Origin: Campylobacter concisus
GTDB taxonomy: Bacteria > Campylobacterota > Campylobacteria > Campylobacterales > Campylobacteraceae
Length of the DNA stretch: 64,000 bases
Direction of reading: 5' to 3'
Assembly (NCBI RefSeq): GCF_003048535.1
Contig: NZ_PIRQ01000001.1
Coordinates: forward strand, 186,001-250,000
Part shown: piece after piece, positions 56,778 through 64,000 of the stretch
Layout of the letters: each line of letters starts with the position of its first letter
How positions within the stretch are numbered: the stretch's first letter is position 1
Notes under the pieces: model-generated
The model's database searches: none
Told to the model about the DNA's origin: nothing
The model's input: only the letters and a program-made list of their open reading frames with translations
Made by a program: the position numbers and the translations under genes

Positions 56778-58461
56778 TTAATAAATCCTCTTTCATCGCG
56801 TTTATTTGGGCTTGAACCATTAGTTTGGCCTTACAGTCAGCACAGCAGTAAAGCGCTTTTATCTTGACCCTATCGTTGCCAAATCTTGGTTGCATTATAG
56901 TTGCGATCTTTTCGACTGCTTTTTTAGTCGCAAACTCTTTTCCGCACTCAACACAGGCAAAAAGCTCATCTCGTGCCAGCTCATTATATGTAAAAAACTC
57001 AGGCTTAAGAGAAATTTTTCCAACCTCAAGGCTTATGGTATCTTTTTCAGCACAGCTTAGTTCGCAGTATCCGCAAGCTGTACAGACGCTTGGATTAAAT
57101 AAAATCGAATTTGTCTTTTTATCAGCTACTAGCGCACTTACGTTACAAGCGCCAACGCAACTTAGACAAAGTGTACAGCTATCAGTGTTTATCTTGACAT
57201 CGCCGTATCTTATCATCTCGCCGCTTTTTACCACGCCAAGATCTTCGCTACCTACTAAAAACTCGAGCCTTTTTGCAAAAATTTCTCTTTTTGGCAAGGC
57301 ATATTCGTTTATCGTGTGTTGTGAGTCAGCTATAAATTTTGCCTTTTTGAGCGATTCTTCAAGCTCGTTTTTATCTTTAGCGTGATAGATCGCTGTCTCT
57401 TTAAATTTAAGCTCATAAATTTGATTTAAGATGCTAATGGCATCTTTTTCGCCTTTGCCAAGAGTTTTGCTAAATAAAATCGCACTCGCACCACTTTCTT
57501 GAAGCAATGTAAGAAGATGCGCTTGATTTAACATATGCGGTGCTAATATGAAAAAAGGTAGGACATTTTCAGGTAGGCTTATATTTAGCTCATCTAAATT
57601 TGTTTCATTAGAGATTATTAGTGGAATTTTACCTTTATAAAGCTTGGCGATAGTGGCAAATGAGTTTTGTGGCATAAGTGTAGAGTCAAGAGATCCACTA
57701 GGGCAGACACTAATGCAGTTGCCACAATTTACGCAATCAATTTGTGAGAAAACAAGATGCTTTGTCTCGTCTTCTTTTAAAATGGCCACAGTTGGACAAA
57801 CATCGACACAGCGTCCACAAATTTCATTTCGTCGTTCGTGATATTGACAGATCGAAGAGTCATATTGAGTTAGGCTTTTGTACTTAAATTTTGGAGTTTT
57901 TTCATTTAAAATTTTAAGCACAGCTTCATCTTCTAGCCCAGCTATTTCATAACAGCCGCTTTGCTTTAGCATATAATCCCTTGCATTTTCAACCAAGAAA
58001 AAGTCACAATCGACCTCAAATTCGTCATTTGCCCTAAGTATCAAAACACTAAGCTCGCCAGCTGCGCCATAAATAAATTTTACTTCAAAGTGCGTGAGTT
58101 CAATGACTTTATAGCCATTTTCTTTTAATAAATTTGCTAGCTCTTCGCGGCCTGAGTTGCTAACTATTACGACATTTTTGCCAACCTCTTTTTCATAATC
58201 GACATCCTTTGCCATGTCAAAGGCACTAGCTCTTGCCTCGTAGAGCAAAAGCGTGTTTTTAGCTTTTTCTAAGACGCTTGCGGTTGTATTTTCTAGATAA
58301 AAATTTATCTCAGGTGCGATAATGTTTGCTTTAAGCTTTGGCGAGTTAGAAACTAAATATTCTTCCTTTTCGTTATTTATTTCTATCTGTTCATTTAGCA
58401 TTAAAGTATCGTCAAAATCGTTATAAAAGCCAAATTCTTTCATAGTTTCTCCTATTATCAA
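56770..58461 (-). CDS. polyferredoxin-type 4Fe-4S protein
   Basis: 563-aa cytoplasmic protein with four 4Fe-4S motifs: CGRCVDVCP (about 215), CVNCGNCISVCP (about 243), CTLCLSCVGAC (about 432) and CTACGYCELSC (about 462). Two CxxC pairs near the end, CVECG and CCADCK, resemble zinc-ribbon sites. The N-terminal part is unrelated to known enzymes. Precedes the TorD-like gene in the operon and is divergent from selA; an electron-transfer role in formate dehydrogenase maturation is inferred. Confidence 0.8.
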   Translation of the reverse strand: MIIGETMKEFGFYNDFDDTLMLNEQIEINNEKEEYLVSNSPKLKANIIAPEINFYLENTTASVLEKAKNTLLLYEARASAFDMAKDVDYEKEVGKNVVIVSNSGREELANLLKENGYKVIELTHFEVKFIYGAAGELSVLILRANDEFEVDCDFFLVENARDYMLKQSGCYEIAGLEDEAVLKILNEKTPKFKYKSLTQYDSSICQYHERRNEICGRCVDVCPTVAILKEDETKHLVFSQIDCVNCGNCISVCPSGSLDSTLMPQNSFATIAKLYKGKIPLIISNETNLDELNISLPENVLPFFILAPHMLNQAHLLTLLQESGASAILFSKTLGKGEKDAISILNQIYELKFKETAIYHAKDKNELEESLKKAKFIADSQHTINEYALPKREIFAKRLEFLVGSEDLGVVKSGEMIRYGDVKINTDSCTLCLSCVGACNVSALVADKKTNSILFNPSVCTACGYCELSCAEKDTISLEVGKISLKPEFFTYNELARDELFACVECGKEFATKKAVEKIATIMQPRFGNDRVKIKALYCCADCKAKLMVQAQINAMKEDLLNG

Positions 58462-58538
58462 AAACAGGTTTATTTTAATATTAATGGGATTAATGGACTC
58501 TGAATTTTATATGTTCTTTTTTGCTCTAAGGTTTAATT

Positions 58539-58544
58539 TATAAT
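58539..58544 (+). promoter_or_regulatory. -10 element for selA-selB
   Basis: Perfect TATAAT 54 bases before the TTG start, in the divergent region with the Fe-S protein gene; a second TAAAAT lies 11 bases further on. Confidence 0.45.
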
Positions 58545-58597
58545 ATTTTTTATGTTAAAATCACGGCTTGGTAAAACTAACTTACTAGGAGCACGAA

Positions 58598-59923
58598 TTG
58601 AGCGATTTAAGAGATATTCCACAAGTTGATAAGATCATAAAAAATGAAGCATTTTCAGGATTTGATATAAATTTAGTCACATTGCTTGCAAGGCAAATTT
58701 TAAATGAAGTTAGAGCTAAAATTTTAAATGAAAATGTAAATTTTGCATTGCAAGAAATAATAGATTTAATCCTAAACGAATATCATAAATTTAATGAATC
58801 AAGCCTTCAAAGAGTGCTAAATTTAACTGGTGTAACCATTCACACAAACCTTGCTAGAAGTGTCATCGATAAAGAAATTCTAAGCCGTGCAACTCCGGTA
58901 ATTACAGGGTATTCAAACCTTGAATACAACCTAAAAACAGGCAGCCGTGGCAACAGATATGACTATATCGGTGAGATGATCGCAAGAGCATTTGGTTTTG
59001 AGGACGCTATCGTTGTAAATAATAACGCAAGTGCTGTATTTTTGGTGTTAAACACCTTTGCAAAGGGCAAGGAAGTCGTCGTTAGCAGAGGCGAACTAGT
59101 CGAGATCGGCGGTAGTTTTAGAGTGCCTGAGGTGATGGCAAATGCAGGTTGCTTTTTGAAAGAGGTTGGCACGACAAACAAAACTAAGCTAAAAGACTAC
59201 GAAGAGGCAATTAGTGAAAATACGGCGATGCTTGTAAAGGTTCATCGCTCAAATTTTGACATCGTGGGCTTTAGCGAAGAAGTTACAGCAAATGAACTAA
59301 GTAAATTGGCGTGTGAGCAAAATTTGATAGATTATTTTGATCTTGGCAGTGGATTTTACGGAAATTTGCCGTTTAACTTAGACAAAAATGAGCCAGATCT
59401 AAAAAATTTAAAGGATGTTTCGCTAGTTAGCTTTAGCGGTGACAAACTCCTTGGTGCGGTGCAGTGCGGCATAATAGTTGGCAAAAAAGAGCTCATCGCA
59501 AAGCTTAGAAAAAATCAGCTTTTAAGAATGCTTCGCGTAGATAAAGTGATCATCTCGCTTTTGGCTGAGAGCATAAAAGCTTATTTAAATAAAGAATTTG
59601 AGCTAATCACAACGCAAAAACTGCTTCACAAAAGCGTAAAAGAGCTTGAAAACTTAGCAAATTTTATAAATAAGAATCTAAAAACATCGCTAGAAATCGT
59701 TCGCACACAAACCTTTGTAGGAGGCGGTGCGATGCCAAATAAAAAAATTCCAAGCGTGGCTTTGGCGGTTAGTGGAGATGCAGTTTTAAATGAGCAGAAA
59801 TTTAGGCAAAAAAAGGTAATCGGACGCATAGAAAATGATAAATTTTTGTTTGATTTAAGAACGCTTTTAGATGAAGATGTAAATGAACTAATAAAAATAA
59901 TAAATGAAACGGAAGAAAAATGA
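58598..59923 (+). CDS. selA: L-seryl-tRNA(Sec) selenium transferase
   Basis: 441-aa PLP enzyme converting Ser-tRNA(Sec) to Sec-tRNA(Sec) with selenophosphate. Signatures: TNLARSVIDKEILSRATPV, TGSRGNRYDYIGEM, EIGGSFRVPEVMANAGC and the PLP lysine in SFSGDKLLGAVQCGII. Start is TTG 58598 after TAGGAGC. It overlaps selB by four bases. Confidence 0.96.
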   Translation: MSDLRDIPQVDKIIKNEAFSGFDINLVTLLARQILNEVRAKILNENVNFALQEIIDLILNEYHKFNESSLQRVLNLTGVTIHTNLARSVIDKEILSRATPVITGYSNLEYNLKTGSRGNRYDYIGEMIARAFGFEDAIVVNNNASAVFLVLNTFAKGKEVVVSRGELVEIGGSFRVPEVMANAGCFLKEVGTTNKTKLKDYEEAISENTAMLVKVHRSNFDIVGFSEEVTANELSKLACEQNLIDYFDLGSGFYGNLPFNLDKNEPDLKNLKDVSLVSFSGDKLLGAVQCGIIVGKKELIAKLRKNQLLRMLRVDKVIISLLAESIKAYLNKEFELITTQKLLHKSVKELENLANFINKNLKTSLEIVRTQTFVGGGAMPNKKIPSVALAVSGDAVLNEQKFRQKKVIGRIENDKFLFDLRTLLDEDVNELIKIINETEEK

Positions 59924-61740
59924 GTCTAATAATAGGAACAGCAGGGCATATCGACCACGGAAAAACCGCGCTTATAAAGGAGCTAAACGGCTTTGAGGGG
60001 GACAATCTTGAAGAGGAGAAAAAGCGAGGTATAACGATCGATCTAAGCTTTTCAAATTTAAGTAAAAATGATGAAAACATCGCCTTTATCGATGTGCCTG
60101 GGCATGAAAATCTAATAAAAACAATGATAAGCGGTGCGTACGGCTTTGATGCGTGCTTGTTTGTAGTGGCTGCAAATGATGGACTTATGCCACAAAGCTT
60201 GGAGCATCTTGAAATTTTAAATCTCCTTGGCGTGAAGTCCTTGATAGTGGCGCTTACAAAGTGCGACCTCGTAGATGAAGCGACTATAAATTTAAGAAAA
60301 AAAGAGATAAGAGAGGAAATTTCTAAATTTAAAAATTTACAAATTTTAGAAATTTTTGCCATTAGCATAAAAGATAAGGTAAGTATAGATGAGCTTAGAA
60401 ACTACCTCTTTACACTAAGGGCTAGAAAACGCGATGAGGACGGCGTTTTTAGATACTACATCGATAGGGTTTTTAGCCTAAAAGGTATCGGTAGCGTCGT
60501 AACTGGCACCGTGATAGAGGGAAGTGTCAATAAAAACGAGAAGCTTTTTAACTACGACGCCGGTAAAGAGGTACTCGTAAGAAGCGTGCAAAGCCATGAT
60601 GAATTTGTAGATCGTGCTGGAGTTAGCAGCCGCGTGGCACTAAATTTGACAGGCATAGAGCTTAGTGAGCTAAAAAAGGGGCAGTTACTTAGCAAAAAAG
60701 GCTTCTTTAGAGGTTTTAGAGAGATAGATGCGGTTGTAACTGCTAAAAGCTTGATCCACTCGCAAAACGTAACATTTTGTGTGGGTGCTAAAAACGTCCC
60801 TGCAAAGGTGCTTATACTAAGCCAGAAAGATGATAGTTACTTTGTTACCTTTAAATTTCAAAGCGATATGTTTTTGAAATTTGACGAGACTTTTGTTCTC
60901 ATTTCAGACGCACGAGTAATAGGTGGTGGTAGAGTACTAAACCCTGTACTTGAGCCACTAAAAAAGGCTGGAAAAATTCTCTTTTTAGCAGCACTTTTAA
61001 AGCATGATTTTGTGGAGGCATTTTCTATACTTAAAGAAGCCCACAAAAATGGCTTTGGCATTATCTCGTCTTATCAAAGATTTGGTTTAAGTCACGAAGA
61101 GGCCGTGAGTGTAGCCAAAAAACTATCATCTGTTTTTGTTGATGAAAAGGCGTTAAATATTTACGATCTAAGTGCGGTTGAACGGATAAAATCAGTGGTT
61201 AAATTTATGATAGAGAAGAATGAATTTGCTGTTTTTTCAGCTCAGAGTATAAGTTTGAAGCTTACTTGGGCTAGCGTTAGTTTGGCTCAAAAAGCACTTG
61301 ATGAGCTCGAGAGCATAAATTTAATCTCTAAAAATGATGGTGTCTATACCAAAAAAGGCGTTGATATAAGCAAACTAAAGGTAAGGCTTGAAGAGAAAAT
61401 TTATGAAATTTTAGAAAGCGGAAAGCTAGCTCCAACGGCACCTTATAATATATATGATGAGCTGGAAATAGATAGGCTAAGTGGCGATAATGCCCTTAAA
61501 AAACTAACTGCAATGGGCAGAGTTGTAAGGCTGGAGCATAATCTTTTTATCACTAGAAATTCGCTAAAAATGGCACTTGATAAGCTAAGAGAGATCATCA
61601 AAAACCAAGGATTTGTAAATGTCACAAATGCCAAGGATGCACTAAATTTAAGTAGAAAATATGTAATCGCCTATCTTGAGCAACTTGATCTTGAGAGTGA
61701 CATAATGAAGCAAGGAAATGATAGAGTCTTTCGTGGTTAG
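59920..61740 (+). CDS. selB: selenocysteine-specific elongation factor SelB
   Basis: 606-aa GTPase that brings Sec-tRNA to UGA codons carrying a SECIS. G1 GHIDHGKTAL (about 9-18), G3 DVPGHE, G4 LTKCDL; domains II-III with GTVIEGSVNKNEKL; and a C-terminal winged-helix region that binds the SECIS hairpin. Required to read the in-frame TGA of selD and fdhA in this window. Confidence 0.96.
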   Translation: MSLIIGTAGHIDHGKTALIKELNGFEGDNLEEEKKRGITIDLSFSNLSKNDENIAFIDVPGHENLIKTMISGAYGFDACLFVVAANDGLMPQSLEHLEILNLLGVKSLIVALTKCDLVDEATINLRKKEIREEISKFKNLQILEIFAISIKDKVSIDELRNYLFTLRARKRDEDGVFRYYIDRVFSLKGIGSVVTGTVIEGSVNKNEKLFNYDAGKEVLVRSVQSHDEFVDRAGVSSRVALNLTGIELSELKKGQLLSKKGFFRGFREIDAVVTAKSLIHSQNVTFCVGAKNVPAKVLILSQKDDSYFVTFKFQSDMFLKFDETFVLISDARVIGGGRVLNPVLEPLKKAGKILFLAALLKHDFVEAFSILKEAHKNGFGIISSYQRFGLSHEEAVSVAKKLSSVFVDEKALNIYDLSAVERIKSVVKFMIEKNEFAVFSAQSISLKLTWASVSLAQKALDELESINLISKNDGVYTKKGVDISKLKVRLEEKIYEILESGKLAPTAPYNIYDELEIDRLSGDNALKKLTAMGRVVRLEHNLFITRNSLKMALDKLREIIKNQGFVNVTNAKDALNLSRKYVIAYLEQLDLESDIMKQGNDRVFRG

Positions 61741-61761
61741 TATTCATTTACAAAAAGCAAA

Positions 61762-61767
61762 TATAAT
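61762..61767 (+). promoter_or_regulatory. -10 element for the DsbC-like gene
   Basis: Perfect TATAAT 27 bases before the ATG, followed by AAAAGGA. Confidence 0.55.
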
Positions 61768-61793
61768 CCGCCAAATTTTTTAAAAGGAAAAAA

Positions 61794-62534
61794 ATGAAAA
61801 AAGTGGTTTTGGCCTCAATATTAGCGGCAACTAGCCTAATGGCAGCTAGCAATAAGCAAATAGAAGATTTTTACTCAGAAGTTTTTAAAAATCAAAATAT
61901 CGATGGTGTTAATGTAAAAGTCGTAGAACGCACTAAAATTTTAGATGATATAGAAAAAGTAAGCTTAAAATTTAGCAAAGGAGATATGTCTCAAGAAGAT
62001 GTGACTTTTGTTAAGGGCGATCTTATGTTTCCTGATGTTGTAAATTTAAAGGAGCAAAAGTCTTATTTGGCTGAAGAAAAAAAGGTAATCGCAGAAAAAG
62101 CAGCACTTGATTTAGTAAAATCATTAGCTAAAATTTATAAAAATGAAGACAAGGCAAATGTTATAACTCTTGGCAATGATAGCAAAAAGCCAACTCTTAT
62201 TATGTTTTCAGATCCTGAATGCCCATATTGTAGAGCCGAGCTAGCAAAGATCGAAACGACATTAAAAGACAATAACGTTGAAATCATCCTAACTCCAGTG
62301 CATGAACTATCATCTTTGCAAAAAAGTGCTTTGATCTATAAAGATATAAAAAATGCAAAAAGTGATAGCGATAAGGTTAAAATTTTAAGAAAGTATTTTT
62401 CTGAAGATTATAACGTGGATGAAAAAAATGTTAGCAAAGAAGAGAGCGACAAGATCGATACTTTACGTAAAAAATATTTCTCAGCTGGCGTTAGATCAGT
62501 GCCTTTTATCATAAACAAAAGTGATCTAAAATAA
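61794..62534 (+). CDS. periplasmic DsbC/DsbG-like thiol:disulfide protein
   Basis: 246-aa secreted protein: signal peptide to SLMAAS, an N-terminal dimerisation-like region, then a thioredoxin domain with active site ECPYCRAE (CPYC, about residues 142-145) and cis-Pro loop RSVPFIIN. Follows selB as its counterpart does in C. jejuni. One EKNVS sequon. Isomerase or oxidase activity cannot be told from sequence. Confidence 0.83.
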   Translation: MKKVVLASILAATSLMAASNKQIEDFYSEVFKNQNIDGVNVKVVERTKILDDIEKVSLKFSKGDMSQEDVTFVKGDLMFPDVVNLKEQKSYLAEEKKVIAEKAALDLVKSLAKIYKNEDKANVITLGNDSKKPTLIMFSDPECPYCRAELAKIETTLKDNNVEIILTPVHELSSLQKSALIYKDIKNAKSDSDKVKILRKYFSEDYNVDEKNVSKEESDKIDTLRKKYFSAGVRSVPFIINKSDLK

Positions 62535-62538
62535 TCTT

Positions 62539-62572
62539 TTCTAGGGAGCTCTCCCTAGAATTTCTTCTTTTA
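62539..62572 (+). terminator. terminator after the DsbC-like gene
   Basis: TTCTAGGGAG, CT, CTCCCTAGAA: a perfect ten-pair stem, then TTTCTTCTTTT. Confidence 0.9.
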
Positions 62573-62819
62573 ATAAAAATTCTTAAATTTTAAAATACAT
62601 TTAACTATATTTTTAATAAATACTTAACAAATATAATTAATATTATATATTTACTTTTATTATTTTATAAATATGCTAAATTTACATAGTTTAATTCTAG
62701 GCTCTAAAAGCCCTGAAATAGACTATTTGCAATATTTTAGTATCTCTAAATATGCAAATTTTACATATCATGGAACCAAATTTCTCAAATTTTTAAGATT
62801 TGAGAGGCAAGGAGAAAAA

Positions 62820-63026
62820 ATGCAAGGATCAAGAAGAGATTTTTTAAAGAAATCTCTAAAAGTTGGTACTGCTGGCGGAATACTCGCAGTTTCTGCAATA
62901 GCAAAAACAACTAGTGATGACTTAGCTCCTGATGGCAATGGCGTCGTCGTAGGTAAGTCTAACAAAAAAGAGGTGCTTTATAAAAAAAGCAAAAATTGGG
63001 AAACCTACTATAAAATCGCTTATTAA
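62820..63026 (+). CDS. small Tat-signal protein of the formate dehydrogenase operon
   Basis: 68-aa protein. ATG 62820 follows AAGGAG; an earlier in-frame ATG (62673) has no site. The N-terminus MQGSRRDFLKKSLKVGTAGG is a twin-arginine signal, leaving about 40 residues. Such small Tat proteins precede fdhA in epsilonproteobacteria and probably help its export or assembly. Eleven bases separate it from fdhA. Confidence 0.75.
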   Translation: MQGSRRDFLKKSLKVGTAGGILAVSAIAKTTSDDLAPDGNGVVVGKSNKKEVLYKKSKNWETYYKIAY

Positions 63027-63037
63027 GGGAGAAAACC

Positions 63038-64000
63038 ATGAGTGATGCACGTATAGGGAGACGTTCATTTTTAAAGCTAGCCGCACTTGGTGCTGGAAGC
63101 ACAATGGCTTTTGGAGAAAATGAAACGATAAGAAAAGCAAGTGATGAGGAGATAAAAAATCCTTTCCCTGGCTCAAAAAAGGTTAGAACGATTTGTTCTA
63201 TTTGCTCAGCAGGCTGTGGTATCGAGGCTGAGGTAAAAGATGGTGTTTGGGTTCGTCAAGATATGGCAATGCATCATCCGATATCTCAGGGCTCACACTG
63301 TTCAAAAGGTATCGATCAGATCGACCTTACACACAGCAAACAACGCATCAAATATCCTATGAAAAAAGTTGATGGTAAATGGCAAAGAATTTCATGGGAT
63401 CAAGCTGTAAATGAGATCGGCGATAAGATGCTTCAGATCCGCAAAGAAGATGGCCCTGATAGTGTTGTTTTCTTAGGATCGGCTAAATTTAACAACGAAC
63501 AGTCTTACTATTTTAGAAAATTTTGTGCATTTTGGGGTACAAACAGTAACGATCACGTAGCAAGAATTTGACATAGCGCAACAGTCGCCGGTGTGGCGAA
63601 TACTTGGGGTTATGGCGCGATGACAAACCACTTTGGAGATATGGCTGCGAACTCAAAATGTATATTTATCATTGGAGCAAACCCAGCTGTGGCAAACCCA
63701 GTTGGTGGCATGAAGCACACTTTACAAGCAAAAGATAGAAACAATGCAAAAGTAATTGTAGCTGATCCAAATTTTACAAAGACAGCTGCACACGCTGATC
63801 TTTATTTGAGACAAAGATCAGGAACTGATATCGCACTTGTTTATGGTCTTATTCACATTATTCTCAAAAATGGCTGGGAAGATAAAGAATTTATAGAAAA
63901 TAGAACTTACGGTATTGATGAGATAAGAAAAGAGGCTGAGCACTGGACACCAGAGGTTACGTCTGATGTTACTGGAGTACCAGTTGATAAGCTACTAAAA
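63038..64000 (+). CDS. fdhA: formate dehydrogenase catalytic subunit, selenoprotein (5' part)
   Basis: Periplasmic molybdo/tungsto-enzyme oxidising formate to CO2; the gene runs off the right edge after 321 codons. Tat signal RIGRRSFLKLAALGAG, 4Fe-4S site in ICSICSAGCGIEAEV and HCSKGID, then codon 178 is TGA (63569-63571) in the context DHVARI-Sec-HSATVAG. This is the place of the active-site Sec/Cys, and the reading frame stays open afterwards with VANTWGYGAMTNHFGDMA and IGANPAVANPVGGM. Therefore the TGA is Sec, not a stop. Neighbouring selA-selB supply the machinery. Confidence 0.95.
63585..63599 (+). promoter_or_regulatory. SECIS-like hairpin in fdhA
   Basis: TCGCC, loop GGTGT, GGCGA, starting 13 bases after the in-frame TGA; the loop begins with GGT, as E. 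coli SECIS loops do. Confidence 0.75.

Noticed and set aside
63569-63571. Apparent stop in fdhA, suggesting a truncated gene
   Set aside because: Frame stays open with homologous sequence; TGA is the known Sec position and has a SECIS-like hairpin.

Overview
The window is AT-rich, densely coded epsilonproteobacterial (Campylobacterota) chromosome, almost certainly Campylobacter and most likely of the C. concisus type. The assignment rests on gene content and order recalled from C. jejuni: a cbb3 oxidase operon (ccoNOQP plus a FixH-like gene), then addB-addA, rplM-rpsI, a CadF-type OmpA protein and a HAD phosphatase; purA with a FliJ-like and a MotE-like gene; a SurA-like gene, gltX, malic enzyme, upp and mqnA; and a selenocysteine-containing formate dehydrogenase. 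Species is an inference. No tRNA, rRNA, IS element or CRISPR array was recognised.

Layout. 1-3.9 kb: 3' end of ccoN, ccoO, ccoQ, ccoP, a DUF4006 protein, a 33-residue membrane peptide, a secreted protein and a FixH-like protein. 4-16.2 kb: conserved housekeeping genes (flavin reductase, AddAB, L13/S9, CadF-like, HAD, flavoprotein, MFS, RdgB). 16.2-23 kb: an accessory stretch with a DUF262 + HEPN pair, a TPR protein, an orphan gene, a GC-richer carboxynorspermidine synthase gene, an AAA ATPase-Toprim/DUF4435-like fusion and a decayed gene. 23-29.1 kb: YceI and a minus-strand operon of outer-membrane barrel, ABC importer and NnrS. 29.4-36.2 kb: moaD-moaE, nspC, a frameshifted DJ-1/PfpI gene, an fdh cytochrome b, yedF, selD and a nitroreductase. 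36.4-43.6 kb: a 1367-residue PAS/GGDEF/EAL protein, hisZ-like, purA, fliJ-like and motE-like. 43.7-49.5 kb: TerC, MoeA, YedE and a TonB siderophore receptor. 49.6-55.3 kb: SurA-like, gltX, malic enzyme, upp, a barnase-barstar pair and mqnA. 55.3-64 kb: a Met/His-tailed membrane protein, a TorD-like chaperone, a polyferredoxin, selA-selB, a DsbC-like protein, a small Tat protein and the start of fdhA.

The strongest functional theme is selenium, molybdenum and formate metabolism. SelA and SelB build and deliver Sec-tRNA. SelD makes selenophosphate and is itself a selenoprotein, with an in-frame TGA at codon 17. YedE and YedF are predicted to supply selenium. MoaD, MoaE and MoeA make molybdopterin, and the TorD-like and Fe-S proteins probably help formate dehydrogenase mature. 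FdhA also has an in-frame TGA (codon 178). Both TGA codons are followed about 12-13 nt later by a SECIS-like hairpin, so neither is a true stop. selC was not found here.

Candidate defence or conflict genes are the DUF262/HEPN pair, the AAA-Toprim fusion and a membrane-anchored barnase with its barstar. Gene decay is visible at four places: a one-base frameshift in DJ-1/PfpI, a decayed paralogue of the 29.4 kb membrane-protein gene, the stranded 3' end of an ABC ATPase gene, and an outer-membrane barrel with no plug domain.
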